Origin: Elephas maximus indicus
Lineage: Eukaryota; Chordata; Mammalia; Proboscidea; Elephantidae
DNA: 64,000 nucleotides
Direction of reading: 5' to 3'
NCBI RefSeq assembly: GCF_024166365.1
Contig: NC_064821.1
Location: forward strand, 52,851,093 to 52,915,092
Shown: positions 22,136 to 32,726 of the stretch, one piece after another
Layout: the number at the start of each line of letters is the position of its first letter
Position numbering within the stretch: the stretch's first letter is position 1
The notes under the pieces: generated by a model
Databases searched by the model: none
What the model saw: the letters and a program-made list of their open reading frames with translations, nothing else
Told to the model about the DNA's origin: nothing
Position numbers and translations under genes: made by a program

Positions 22136-23142
22136 ATTTCAATAGTTCAAACTGAGAAGAAAACATTCTTTTGTGGTTACGAGAGGGGGAGGGAAGGAGG
22201 GAAGGAGAGGGATATTCACTAATTAGATAGTAGATAAGAACTACCTTAGGTGAACGGAAAGACAGCACATAATACAGGGGAGGTCAGAACCCTTGGACTA
22301 AACCAAAAGCAAAGAAGTTTCCTGAATAAAATGAATGCTTCCAAGGCCAGCGTAGCAGGGGCAGGGGTCTGGGGACCATGGTTTGAGGGGACATCTAAGT
22401 CAATTGGCATAATAGAATCTATTAAAAAACATTCTGCATTCCACTTTGAAGAGTGGCGTCTGGGGTCTTAAATGCTAGCAAGCAGCCATCCAAGATGCAT
22501 CAATTGGTCTCAACCCACCTGGGTCAAAGGAGAATGAAGAACACCAAGGACACAAGGTGATTATGATCCCAAGAGACAGAAAGGGCCATGTGAACCAGCA
22601 CCTACATCATCCTGAGACCAGAAGAACCAGATGGTGCCTGGCTACAACGAATGACTGCCCTGACAGGGAACACAACAGAGAACCCCTGAGGGAGCAGGAG
22701 AGCAGTGGGATGCAGACCCCAAATTCTCATAAAAAGACCTGACTTAATGGTCTGACTGAGACTAGAAGGACCCTGGTGGTCATGGCCCCCAGACCTTCTG
22801 TTGCCCCAGGACAGGAACCATTCCCGAAGCCAACTCTTCAGACATGGATTGGACTGGACAATGGGTTGGAGAGGGATGCTGGTGAGGAGTGAGCTTCTTG
22901 GATCAGGTGGACACTTGAGACTATGTTGGCATCTCCTGCCTGGAGGGGAGATGAGAGGGTGGAGGGGGTTAGAAACTGGTGAAAAAGACACGAAAAGAGG
23001 GAATGGAGGGAGAGAGCGGGCTGTCTCATTAGGGGGAGAGTAATTGGGAGTGTGTAGCAAGGTGTATATGGGTTTTTGTGTGAGAGACTGACTTGATTTA
23101 TAAACTTTCACTTAAAGCATAATAAAAATTATTTAAAAAAAA
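22136..23142 (+). mobile_element. L1 3' UTR, subtype A
   Basis: Starts with TTCAAACTGAGAAGAAAACA just after ORF2 and ends CTTTCACTTAAAGCATAATA plus an A tail. Contains a GA-rich GGGAGGGAAGGAGGGAAGGA tract. The 169-codon antisense ORF at 22602 has counterparts in other copies of this UTR and is a composition artefact. Confidence 0.9.
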
Positions 23143-24217
23143 CTTAATCTGAGGAAACCATTCACCCAGCAGCTGTTAAGTTGGTCTAATGTTTATACTG
23201 ACCCGAGTACTTTCACTCTATGCATTACTTTAGCTATTCCAAGAAGCCTTGAACCATCAAGATAGGGTTAGTCTTTACAAGTCACGTTTTCTCTGAAGTG
23301 GCTACTGGGGACAATCTGCTGTCAGATAAATGCTTCTAAAGGAAGAATTACTGTTTAAATGGATGTGCCTTCACACACCGTAGAAGCCCAGGCTCCTGCT
23401 AATTTCAGAATGGAACACTCTAGTATTTTCTAAAGAAAGCAAAAAAAAAAGTCTTTCAGGTTTACTTTAAATACGTCTTTTTTGTATCTCTTTAAAGGCG
23501 CCTTTTTTTTTATGAGGAAGAAGGAATAGAACTATGGATTGAGTGTCGTTTCATTATACCTTTTAAAAACCCACTGCCGTCGAGTTGATTCCGACTCATA
23601 GCACATTTTAGGGCCTATTAATTTGTTACCGTCTATTAACCTTTGTTGATGAAATTTTCATTGTGCCCTTGCTTGAGCATATTGTAAGAATTGTATGAAC
23701 TGCTGCTCCCTGTGCTGACAAAAAGTTCCTTTTAACATGAACAACTGGGCACTCATTTTACTCCTAAAGCACATTTTAGATAACTTAGGAATGAGAGTTG
23801 TCAGACATGAAATGCTGTATTAACTAAATCTTTTTCTAGTCTTCTTGCTTCTCCAGCTAAACCTACCCTTTAGAAACATACATGGCTACCTTAATTACAG
23901 AGAAGAAGACAGAAAGTATCCTTCACATTCCTCCGTCTGAATAAGAACGAGAACTCAATTCATCTAAATAATAACCCCATAAGCTGCTTAACTCAACAGT
24001 GCACATGGGAGAATTTTCAAACCAGAATGTAAGAAGTATTGATTGGTGGATCGTTTGCAAGGTTTTGTTCTTCTAATATTGAAAATGATCATTTTAAGTA
24101 AAGCTGATATGTATCATAACTAGCAACTTAAAAAAATACCACATTTCAAAAGATATTATTAAAGCATAAAAGCTGTACTGGGAGAGCATTTTATTTTATG
24201 GTATGCCTAGGGCCAGC
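23143..24217. other. Unassigned sequence with a SINE scrap
   Basis: About 1.07 kb, AT-rich. The only repeat I see is an antisense SINE tail at 23563-23605 (GCCGTCGAGTTGATTCCGAC). Confidence 0.5.
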
Positions 24218-25357
24218 ATGGAGCCCTGCTGGCACAGTGGTTAGCCATAATTCAAATGCTTCAATTCTTCTTCAGTCTTCCTTTTTCTTTGTCCAGATTT
24301 TGTATGTATATGAGGCTATTGAAAACACCATGGCTTGGGTCTGGCACACCTTAGTCCTCAAAGTGACATCTTTGCTTTTTAACACCTTAAAGAGGTCTTT
24401 TGTATTGCAATTTGACCAATGCAATATGTCATTTGATTTCTCGACTGCTGCCTCCATGGGTGTTGATTGTGGATCCAAGTAAAATGAAATCCTTGACAGC
24501 TTCAACCTTTTTTCCATTTTACATGATGTTGCTTATTGGTCCAGTTGTGAGGATTTTTGTTTTCTTCATGTTGAGCTATAATCCATACCGAAGGCTGTGG
24601 TCTTTGAACTTCATCAGTAAATGCTTCAAGTTCTCTTCACTTTCAGCAAGCAAGGCTGTGTCATCCGCATATCACAGGTTGATGATGAATCTTCTTCCTA
24701 TCCTGATGCCGTGTTCTTCTAGCTTCTTGGATTATTTGCTTAGCATACAGATTGAGTAAGTATAGTGAAAGGGTACAACCCTGACGCGCATCTTTCCTGA
24801 TTTTAAACCATGGAGTATACCCTTGTTCTGTTCCAGTGACTGCCTCTTGGTCTATGTACAGGTTTTGCATGAGCACAACTAAGTGTCCTGGAAATCCCAG
24901 TCTTCTCAAAGTTATCCATAATTTGTTATGATCCACACAGTCGAATGCCTTCACGTAGTCAATAAAATACAGGTAAACATCTTTCTGATAGTCTCTGATT
25001 TCAGCCAAGATCCATCAGACATCACCCATAATATCCTTCCCTCCATGCCTCTTCTGAATTCAGCTTGAATTTCTGGCAGTTCCCTGTGGATCTACAGCTG
25101 CAACCATTTTTAAATTATCTTCAATGAGATTTTATTTGAGTCTGATATTGTTCAATAATTTCTGCATTCCATTGAATTACCTTTCTTTGGAATAGGCATG
25201 TATATGGATCTCTTCCAGGTGATTTGCCAGATAGCTATCTTCTAAATTTCTCGGCATAGATGAGCGAGAGCTCCCAGCTTTGCATCTGTTTGTTGAAACA
25301 TCTCAATTCGTGTTCGTTCAATTTCCTGCGGCCTTTTTTTTCACCAACATCTCCAGC

Positions 25358-25860
25358 AAATGGACTACTAGTCATAAGAGAAATGAAGTTCTGATACATG
25401 CTACAGCATGGATGGAGCTTGAAAACATCATGCTGAATAAAGTCAGTCAGTTACAAAAGGAGAAATACTGTATGATATCATTTCTATGAAACAGACAAAT
25501 CTGTCCCTTTGGCTACTAACCAAAAGGTCAGCCGTTTGAATTCACCACCCGCTCCTTGAAAATCCCATGGGGCAGTTCTACTCTGTCCTATAGGGTTTCT
25601 ACGAGTCTGAATCAACTCAATGGCAATGGTGTTTTTTTTTTTTTGGTATCCAGAACAAAGCTTAGTAGTGGCTACCAAGGATGGAAGGGAAGGGGAAAGC
25701 GGTAGTCATAACTTAGGGGACACTGAGTTAAAGGTGGTGGAAAATTCTGGAAAGAATAGTGGTAATCGTTGTACAATATGTGAATGTAATCAATGTAAAA
25801 ATTGTTAGATTGGCAAATGTTTTGTTATATCTATTTTTACCACAATAAAAAAAAAAAAAG
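25358..25860 (+). mobile_element. Old L1, ORF2 C-terminus and 3' UTR
   Basis: 25380-25480 encodes RNEVLIHATAWMELENIML, the end of an L1 ORF2p. 25650-25860 is an L1M-like 3' UTR ending TTTTTACCACAATAAAA plus an A tail. A sense SINE at 25507-25646 separates the two. Because it lies inside an RTE, it is younger than that RTE copy. Confidence 0.8.
25507..25646 (+). mobile_element. AfroSINE-type SINE, head-truncated
   Basis: Sense SINE from the anticodon-side loop (GGCTACTAACCAAAAGGTCA) to the tail (GAGTCTGAATCAACTC AATGG) and a T-rich end. Confidence 0.8.
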
Positions 25861-26042
25861 ACATACAAACCCAATCTCAGAGCAGCTTGGATTTCTTCCT
25901 TCAATACCATAGGTTCTTCATCATATGCTACCTCCTGAAATGGTTGAATGTCAACCAATTGTTTTTGGTACAGTGACTCTGTGTATTCTCTCCATCTTCT
26001 TTTGATGCTTCCTTTGTGGTTCATTATTTTGCCCATACCCAT

Positions 26043-26195
26043 ACCCATTGTTGTTGAGTCTATTCTGACTCATAGCGACCTTATAGGACAGAGTAGAATT
26101 GCCCCATAGGGTTTCCAAGGAGTGCCTGGTAGATTCGAACAGCTGACCTTTTGGTTAGCCGCCATAGCTCTTAACCACTATGCAACCAGGGTTTC
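26043..26195 (-). mobile_element. AfroSINE-type SINE with 13-bp TSD
   Basis: Antisense SINE. TATTTTGCCCATA occurs on both sides (about 26025 and about 26197) within the interrupted RTE, giving an unambiguous TSD. Confidence 0.9.
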
Positions 26196-27275
26196 TATTT
26201 TGCCCATAGAGTCCTTCAATATTGAAACTTGAGGCTTGAATTTTTTCTTCAATTCTTTCGGCTTGAGAAATGCCAATGTGTTCTTCCCTTCTGGTTTTCT
26301 AACTCCAGGTTTTTGCACATTTCATTATAGTACTCTCTTCCTGAGCCACCCTTTGAAATCTTTTGTTCAGCTATTTTACTTTATCGTTTCTTCCATTCGC
26401 TTTAGCTACTCAATGTTCAAGAGCAACTTTCAATCTCTTCTCACATCCATTTTGGTCTATTATTTCTTTCTTGTCTTTTTAATGACCTCTTGCTTTCTTC
26501 ATGTATGATGTTCTTGATGTCATCCCACAACTCGCCTGGTCTTCAGTCATTAGTGTTCAATGCATCACATCTGTTCTTGAGATGGTCTCTAAATTCAGGT
26601 GTGATATACTCAAGGTTGTACTTTGGGCTCTCGTGGACTTGTTTTAATTTTTTTTAGCTTCAGTTTGAACTTGCTCATGAGCAGTTGATTAACTGTTCCG
26701 CAGTCAGTCCCCGGTCTTGTTCTGATGGATGATGTTGAGATTTTCCATTGTCTCATTCCACAGATGTAGTTGATTTGATTCCTGCATATTCCATCTGGCG
26801 AAGTCCATGTGTATAGTTGCTCTTTATATTATTGAAAAATCGTGTTTGCTTGCAAAATTTTATCGTGCCATCTCTGGCATTGTTTCTATCACCAAGACCA
26901 TATTTTCCAACTAGTAATCCTTCTCCTTTGTTTCCAACTTTTGCATTCCAACCACCAATAACACTCAGTGCATCTTGATTGCATTATGATCAATTTCAGA
27001 CTGCAGATGTAGGTAAAAATCTTCAATTTCTTCATCTTGGCATTAGTGATTGGTGCATAAATTTGAATAATAGTTGTACTAACTTGTCTCCCTTGTAGGC
27101 GTACAGATATTATCCTATCACTGACAGCATCGTACTTCAGGGTCTGTCTTGAAATGTTCTTTTTTTACAGTAAATGTGATGCTATTTGTCTTCAATTTGT
27201 CACTCCCAGCATAGTAGGCCATATGATTGATTCAAAATTGCCAATACCAGTCCATTTCAGCTCACTAATGCCTAG

Positions 27276-27432
27276 AATGGAGCTCTGGTGGCACAGTTCT
27301 TAAGAGTTCAGCTGTTAACCAGAAGGATGGCTGTTTGAATTCACCAGCTGTTCCTTAGAAACCCTATGGAGTAGTTCTACACTGTCCTGTGGGGTCACTA
27401 TGAATCAGAATCAACTTGACAGCAACAGGTAA
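27276..27432 (+). mobile_element. AfroSINE-type SINE
   Basis: Sense SINE (GGAGCTCTGGTGGCACAG head; GAATCAGAATCAACTTGAC tail) inside the antisense RTE. Flanks GCCTAGAAT and GCCTAAAAT form a short TSD with one mismatch. Confidence 0.85.
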
Positions 27433-28025
27433 GGCCTAAAATATCGATCTTTATGCATTCCATTTCCTTTTTGACAACTTCCAATTTTCCTAGATTTATA
27501 TTTCATGCACCCCATGTTCTGATTATTAATGGATGTTTGCAGATGTTTCCTCTCATTTTGAATTGTGCCACATCAGCAAAAGAAGGTTCCTCCACGCATT
27601 AAGGTCGACTCTACCAGCTCTTCCACGGTAGTATTTTGAGTGCCTTCCAACCTGAGGATCTCATCTTCCAACACAGTATCAAACAGTGTTCTGCTGCTAT
27701 TCATAAGGTTTTCACTCACCAGTTTTTTGCAGAGGAAGATTACCTGATCCTTCTTCCTGGTTTGACTTAGTGTGAAAGCTCCACTGAAACCTGTCCACCA
27801 TGGGTGACCCTGCTGGTATTTGAAACACTGATGGCATAGCTTCCAGCATCACCGAAACAAGCAAGCCACCACAGTACAACAAACTGTCAGACAAGTGGTG
27901 GACATACGTGTGTACATATGAATACCTTTATAAAATCCAAACAAACCATGGAGTCCCAACTGGTGTGCTTTTGGCTTTTGAAAGGTAACTGGCTCAAAAT
28001 ATTGCAATAATTTCTGAACAACATT

Positions 28026-28428
28026 CTTTTTTTTTTTTTTTTTTACAAATATTAAATTACTTTATTCAAGAAAATTAAATAAGCACTGGGATCCAGCAAT
28101 ACAGTGCCAAAATTGATTTTCGATGGCTTATCAAATATGTAGCATGAAATAAAAACAAAGTCATGATAAAATGAGTGGCAGGTATTAACATAAAGGCCAG
28201 AGTGCAAGGAGCACAAAAATGCATGCGGTAAGGTGATAGTTAATCACGACATTTGGATTTAAACTACAAGCTTCCTGGAAGCCTGATATTTTATGACAAA
28301 TAGATCACACCACTCCCCCACCACTCTCTCTTTTTAACTAAGATTAAGTCACAGGTGCCTGGCATAGTTGGCCTAGGGTTTAGGCTAAAGAAACATACAA
28401 GTTTACCAGCTGATTTGGATATGGAATT
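28026..28428 (-). pseudogene. Putative retroposed mRNA 3' end, gene unknown
   Basis: On the minus strand the segment ends CTTGAATAAAGTAATTTAAT then TATTTGT and a run of about 21 A. That is a canonical AATAAA signal 15-20 nt before a poly(A) tail. The upstream 380 bp shows no repeat I recognise and no ORF, as expected for a 3' UTR. It abuts an L1 3' UTR on the right. It could be a processed pseudogene fragment or a transduced flank of that L1; I found no TSD to decide. Confidence 0.5.
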
Positions 28429-29171
28429 TTTTTTTTTTAATTTTTATTGTGCTTTAAGTGAAAGTTTCAAACCAAGTCAGTCTCTCATACAAAAACTTAT
28501 ACACACCTTGCTATATACTCCTCGTTGCTCTCCCTCTAACGAGACAGCACACTCCTTCCCTCCACTCTCTATTTTTATGTCCATTTGGCCAGCTTCTGAT
28601 CCCCTCTGCCCTCTCGTCTTTTTTCCAGACAAAAGCTGCCCACATAGTCTCATGAGTCTACTTGATCCAAGGAGCTCACTCTTCCCCAGTATCATTTTCT
28701 ATTCCTTAGTCCAGTCCAATCCCTGTCTGAAGAGTTGGCTCTGGGGATGTTTCCTGCCTTAGGCTAACAGAAGGTCTGGGGACCGTGACCACCAGGGTCT
28801 TTCTAGTCTCAGTCAAACCATTAAGTCTGGTCTTTATATGAGAATTCGAGGTCTGCATCCCGCTGCCCTCTAGCTCTCTCAGGGGTTCTCTGTTGTGCTC
28901 CCTGTCAGGGCAGTCAACGGTTGTAGCCGGGCACCATCTAGTTCTTCTGGTCTCAGGCTGATGTAGTCTCTGGTTCATGTGGCCCTTTCTGTCTCTTTAG
29001 CTCATAATTACCTTGTGTCTTTGGTGTTCTTCACTCTCCTTTGCTCCAGGTGGGTTGAGACCAACTGATACACCTTAGATGGCCATTTGTTAGCGTTTAA
29101 GACCCCAGACGCCACTCTCCAAAGTGGGATGCAGAATGTTTTGTGAATAGATTTTATTATGCCAATCGACT
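28429..29171 (-). mobile_element. L1 3' UTR, subtype A
   Basis: Antisense copy starting with a T run and TTTTTATTGTGCTTTAAGTG and reaching ATTTTATTATGCCAATCGAC. 5'-truncated; no coding part. The 135-codon ORF at 28355 crosses into it and is spurious. Confidence 0.85.
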
Positions 29172-29216
29172 TTGACTTAGGCTTTCTTTTTGCGACAGTT
29201 TCTCAGACTTATTTTT

Positions 29217-29518
29217 TTTAATATAATTTTTATTGTTCTTTAAGTGAAAGTTTACAAATCAAGTCAGTCTCTCACACAAAAACCCATATACACCTTGTTA
29301 TGCACTCCCAATTACTCTCCCCCTAATGAGACAGCCGGCTCTCTCTCTCCACTCTCTCTTTTCGTGTCCTTTTCACCAGCTTCTAACCCCCTCCAGACTC
29401 TCATCTCCCCTCCAGGCAGAAGATGCCAACATAGTCTCAAGTGTCCACCTGATCCAAGAAGCTCACTCCTCACCAGCGTCCCTCTCCAACCCATTGCCCA
29501 GCCCAATCCATGTCTGAT
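29217..29518 (-). mobile_element. L1 3' end forming the 3' part of a U6/L1 chimera
   Basis: Antisense subtype-A L1 3' UTR, 5'-truncated at 29518, where it joins U6 directly. Left T-rich end (TTTTTTTAATATAATTTTTA) represents the poly(A) tail. A 16-bp perfect TSD encloses the L1 and the U6 together. Confidence 0.9.
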
Positions 29519-29623
29519 AAATATGGAACGCTTCAAGAATTTGTGTGTCATCCTTGTGCAGGGGCCATGCTAATCTTCTCTGTATCATTCCAATTTTAGT
29601 ATATGTGCTGCTGAAGCGAGCAC
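29519..29623 (-). pseudogene. RNU6 pseudogene: U6 snRNA pseudogene, full length, fused to L1
   Basis: U6 is the Pol III-made spliceosomal snRNA. The minus strand reads GTGCTCGCTTCAGCAGCACA at its start and contains AGAAGATTAGCATGGCCCC and a terminal GCGTTCCATATTT. Only a handful of changes from the usual mammalian sequence are seen, mostly at CpG sites. It lacks the U6 distal and proximal promoter and sits inside a retroposed unit, so it is a retrocopy and not a gene. Confidence 0.93.
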
Positions 29624-29639
29624 TCTCAGACTTATTTTT

Positions 29640-30640
29640 GATGACTTCAGCAGTCTTGAAAATTATTGGTCAGGTATTTTGTAGAATGAGATTTGTCTGA
29701 TGTTTTTCTCATCACTAGTCTGAATACAGCCAGATTGTTCCTTAGAAACAAGGATGACAAGACTGCGTCTTACATACTTTGAACATGTTATCAGGAGGGA
29801 TCAATCAGTCCCTGGAGAAGGACATCAGGGTCATCGAAAAAGAGGAAGACCCTCAATGAGATGGATTGACACAGTGGCTGCAACAATGGGCTTAGGCATA
29901 ACGACAGTTGTGAGCATGGTGAAGGACCAGGCAGTGTTTCCTTCTGTAGTATATAGGGTTGCTAGGAGTTGGAAACAACCCGATGGCACCTAACAACAAC
30001 AGTCTGAGGCGATATGTTTTGGGGAGGAAGACCACAGAAGTTAAGTGCCATTCTCATCACATTGTATCAGGGTACACACTCCCAACATGACTTATCACTG
30101 TTGATGTTGACCTTGATCACCAGCTGAGGTAGTGTTTGCTAGGTTTCTCCACTATAAAGTTATTGATTTTTCTCTCCCTTTCCATATTGTATTTTTCAGG
30201 AAAAAAAATCACTTGCATAGTAATACTTAAGGAATGGAGAGTTATATTCCACCTCCTTAAGGGCAGAGTACCTTCATAAATTATTTGGAATTCTGCACAG
30301 ATTTATCTATTTCCCCATTTATCAATATCAGTTTGGACACATGGATCTTAATTTTATACTTTGGCTTATAATCCAATTCTACTTTATTTTCTTGCTCAAA
30401 TTGTTCCAACTTTGGCTTTGGGATCTCTTGTGCTTGGCTTCTGTGGCCCTTTGACATATGCTCATTATTGTGTTTATTCATTTATTTTTGAGCATTTGCT
30501 TACTTTCTGGCCACCCGAGATGCTCCAGGCTCCTCCCATGTATTTTCTAGTTGGCCTTTTTAAAAATTTAATTAATGCTATTAAATTTGACAAAGTGAAT
30601 TGTAAACTACCATGTGTAAAATTAGCACTGATTTGAGGCT
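29640..30640 (+). mobile_element. Probable ancient L1M 3' UTR, split by RTE
   Basis: 29640-29723 and 30003-30640 (GGAGGAAGACCACAGAAG, CACTGTTGATGTTGACCTTG, GCTTCTGTGGCCCTTTGACA) resemble a widespread, very old L1M-type 3' UTR. The assignment is from memory of such remnants and is moderate. The U6/L1 chimera inserted at its left part. Confidence 0.5.
29724..30002 (+). mobile_element. RTE LINE 3' end
   Basis: 5'-truncated RTE: GAACATGTTATCAGGAGGGA, GGATTGACACAGTGGCTGCA, AGTTGGAAACAACCCGATGG and a CACCTAACAACAACA end. It encodes the C-terminus of the RTE protein in a partly open frame (29754-29993). Confidence 0.9.
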
Positions 30641-31030
30641 ACATATTGAGTTTTCACAGTATTTTGTTTCAATATTTGTACCTTCCTTGGATGGAGTTGG
30701 CAGTCCCCTGAATTTGACCACAAACCCATAATCCTGAGTTTGAACTCTTGACCCACTCCCTGAGCTACACCCATCTACAACAATGGAGGTAGCTCAGTTC
30801 TTTACATTGCTCCCAATATGTGGATGAAATGGTCAGTCTTTAACATCAGGTTTACTTCATTCTACAGTCTGCTTTTGTTCCACACTTCTGGAAAAGTGCT
30901 GATATCATTTCACTGCAACAAAATAAAAACCTTAACTTCAAAGTAAGAATGTGATGGAATTGCTCTCTCTCCATTTTGGAAACAATGGAGACCAGAAGAA
31001 CCTGACTGATATATGCTCTTTTACACTAGA
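30641..31030. other. No recognisable feature
   Basis: About 390 bp without a repeat or gene that I can support. Confidence 0.5.
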
Positions 31031-31257
31031 GCAGGGTTTCTCAGCCTTGACACTATTGATGTTTGGGGCAGGTACTTTCTTGTGGAGCGCTGTCAGGTCA
31101 TTGTAGGACATTTGCAGCTTCCCTGGCCTCTACTCAGTAGATGCCAGTGGCACTCACTGAATGTGACAACCATAATATCTTCAGACACTGCTAATTGTCT
31201 CCAGGGTTTGGGGTGGGGTGGGGGTGGCAAAATCACTCCCAGTTAAAAACCACTGCT
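31031..31257 (+). mobile_element. MER5A-like hAT (Charlie) MITE
   Basis: CAGGGTTTCTCAGCCTTGAC at the left and CCCAGTTAAAAACCACTG at the right are the terminal inverted repeats. The interior TTGATGTTTGGGGCAGGTAC and CTGGCCTCTACTCAGTAGAT fit MER5A. No transposase. Confidence 0.85.
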
Positions 31258-31508
31258 CGGTAATGATAGCCTGAGAGATTTCTACTGTGCAGCAGTACCA
31301 CAGAAAGGAGATTTGAAAAGTCTGGAAGTAGACAGCCAGGCCCTTTCACCATGTAACCTGATCAGCTTCTATTTGTTGGGCAGAACTGAACTGGACAAGT
31401 CTTTGCAAAGGCAACATCCAGAGAGCAACAGAGGTGGCCTTTGGGTAATTTGGAAAGTGATATTAAAACGGTCAGAAGGTTGCTTAGTTCATTAAAACAC
31501 CTGCATCT

Positions 31509-32716
31509 CAACCAAGGTGCCCATCAATGGATGAATGGATAAATTATGGTATAGTCACACAATGGAATACTACACATCAATAAAGAACAGGGAGGAATCT
31601 GTGAAACATTTCATAACATGGAGAAACCTGGAAGGCATTATGCTGAGTAAAATTAGTTGCAAAAGGACAAATATTGTATAAGACCACTATTATAAGAATT
31701 GAGAAATAGTTTAAACTGAGAAGAAAACATTCTTTCATGGTTATGAGAAGGGGGAGGGAGGAAGGGAGGGTGGGATAGGGGTATTCACTAATTAGATAGG
31801 AGTTAAGAACTACTTTAGGTGAAGGGAAAGACAGCACATAATACAGGGGAGGTCAGCACCATTGGACTAAACCAAAAGCAAAGAAGTTTCCTGAATAAAC
31901 TGAATGCTTCCAAGGCTAGCGTAGCAGGGGTAGGGGTCTGGGGACCATGGTTTCAGGGGACATCTAAGTCAATTGGCATAATAACATCTATTAAGAAAAC
32001 ATTCTGCACCCCACTTTGAAGAGTGGCATCTGGGGTCTTAAACGTTAGCAAGCAGCCATCTAAGATGCATCAATTGGTCTCAACACACCTGGATCAAAGG
32101 AGAATGAAGAACACCAAGGACACAAGGCAATTACGAGCCCAAGAGACAGAGAGGGCCACATGAACTAGAGACTACATCATCCTGAAACCAGAAGAACTAG
32201 ATGGTGCCCAGCTACAACCAATGACTGCCCTGACAGGGAACACAACAGAGAACCCCTGAGGGAGCAGGAGAGCAGTGGGATGCAGACCCCAAATTCTCAT
32301 AAGACCAGATTTAACGGTATGACTGAGACTAGAAGGACCCTGGTGGTCATGGCCCCCAGACATTCTTTTGCCCCAGGACAGGAACCATACCTGAAGCCAA
32401 CTCTTCAGACATGGATCGGACTGGACAAGTGTTGGAGAGGGATGCTGGTGAGGAGTGAGCTTCTTGGATCAGGTGGACACTTGAGACTATGTCAGCATCT
32501 CCTGCCCAGAGGGGAGATAAGAGGGTGGAGGGGGTTAGAAACTGGCAAAATGGACACGAAAAGAGAGAGTGGAGGGAGAGAGCGGGCTGTCTCATTAGGG
32601 GGAAAGTAATTGGGAGTGTGTAGCAAGGTGTATATGGGTTTTTGTGTGAGAGGCTGACTTGATTTGTAAACTTTCACTTAAAGCACAATAAAAATTAAAA
32701 AAAAAAAAAAACAAAA
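31509..32716 (+). mobile_element. L1, ORF2 end and subtype-A 3' UTR, with TSD
   Basis: Begins with CAACCAAGGTGCCCATCAAT (end of ORF2 region) and runs through the 3' UTR to an A tail at about 32700-32716. ACCTGCATCT repeats at 31499-31508 and 32717-32726 as a TSD. At about 1.2 kb it is the longest clean subtype-A end here and a useful reference for the other copies. Confidence 0.9.
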
Positions 32717-32726
32717 ACCTGCATCT

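Larger units (their letters stand above)
24247..27903 (-). mobile_element. RTE LINE, near full length, with nested L1 and SINEs
   Basis: Antisense RTE from the C-terminal ORF region (left) to the 5' UTR (right, ending near CAACAAACTGTCAGACAAG). The RT segment is at 24661-25008 (YFIDYVKAFDCVDHNKLW, motif A; DARQGCTLS, motif B). It is interrupted by an L1 (25358-25860), which itself holds a SINE, and by SINEs at 26043-26195 and 27276-27432. Frames are broken throughout. A SINE head scrap (GGAGCCCTGCTGGCACAGTG) adjoins the left end at 24218. Confidence 0.85.

Noticed and set aside
22602..23111. 169-codon minus-strand ORF, with similar ORFs at 9084, 29244 and 32347 on either strand
   Set aside because: All lie in L1 3' UTR copies; the recurring peptide reflects repeat homology and low stop density, not a gene.
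28429..29171. 3' transduction by this L1 of the 28026-28428 segment
   Set aside because: Layout is suggestive, but no TSD could be found at 28026 and 29171, so it is recorded only as an alternative.
29519..29623. Functional U6 snRNA gene
   Set aside because: No U6 promoter elements; it is fused to L1 and enclosed by a TSD.
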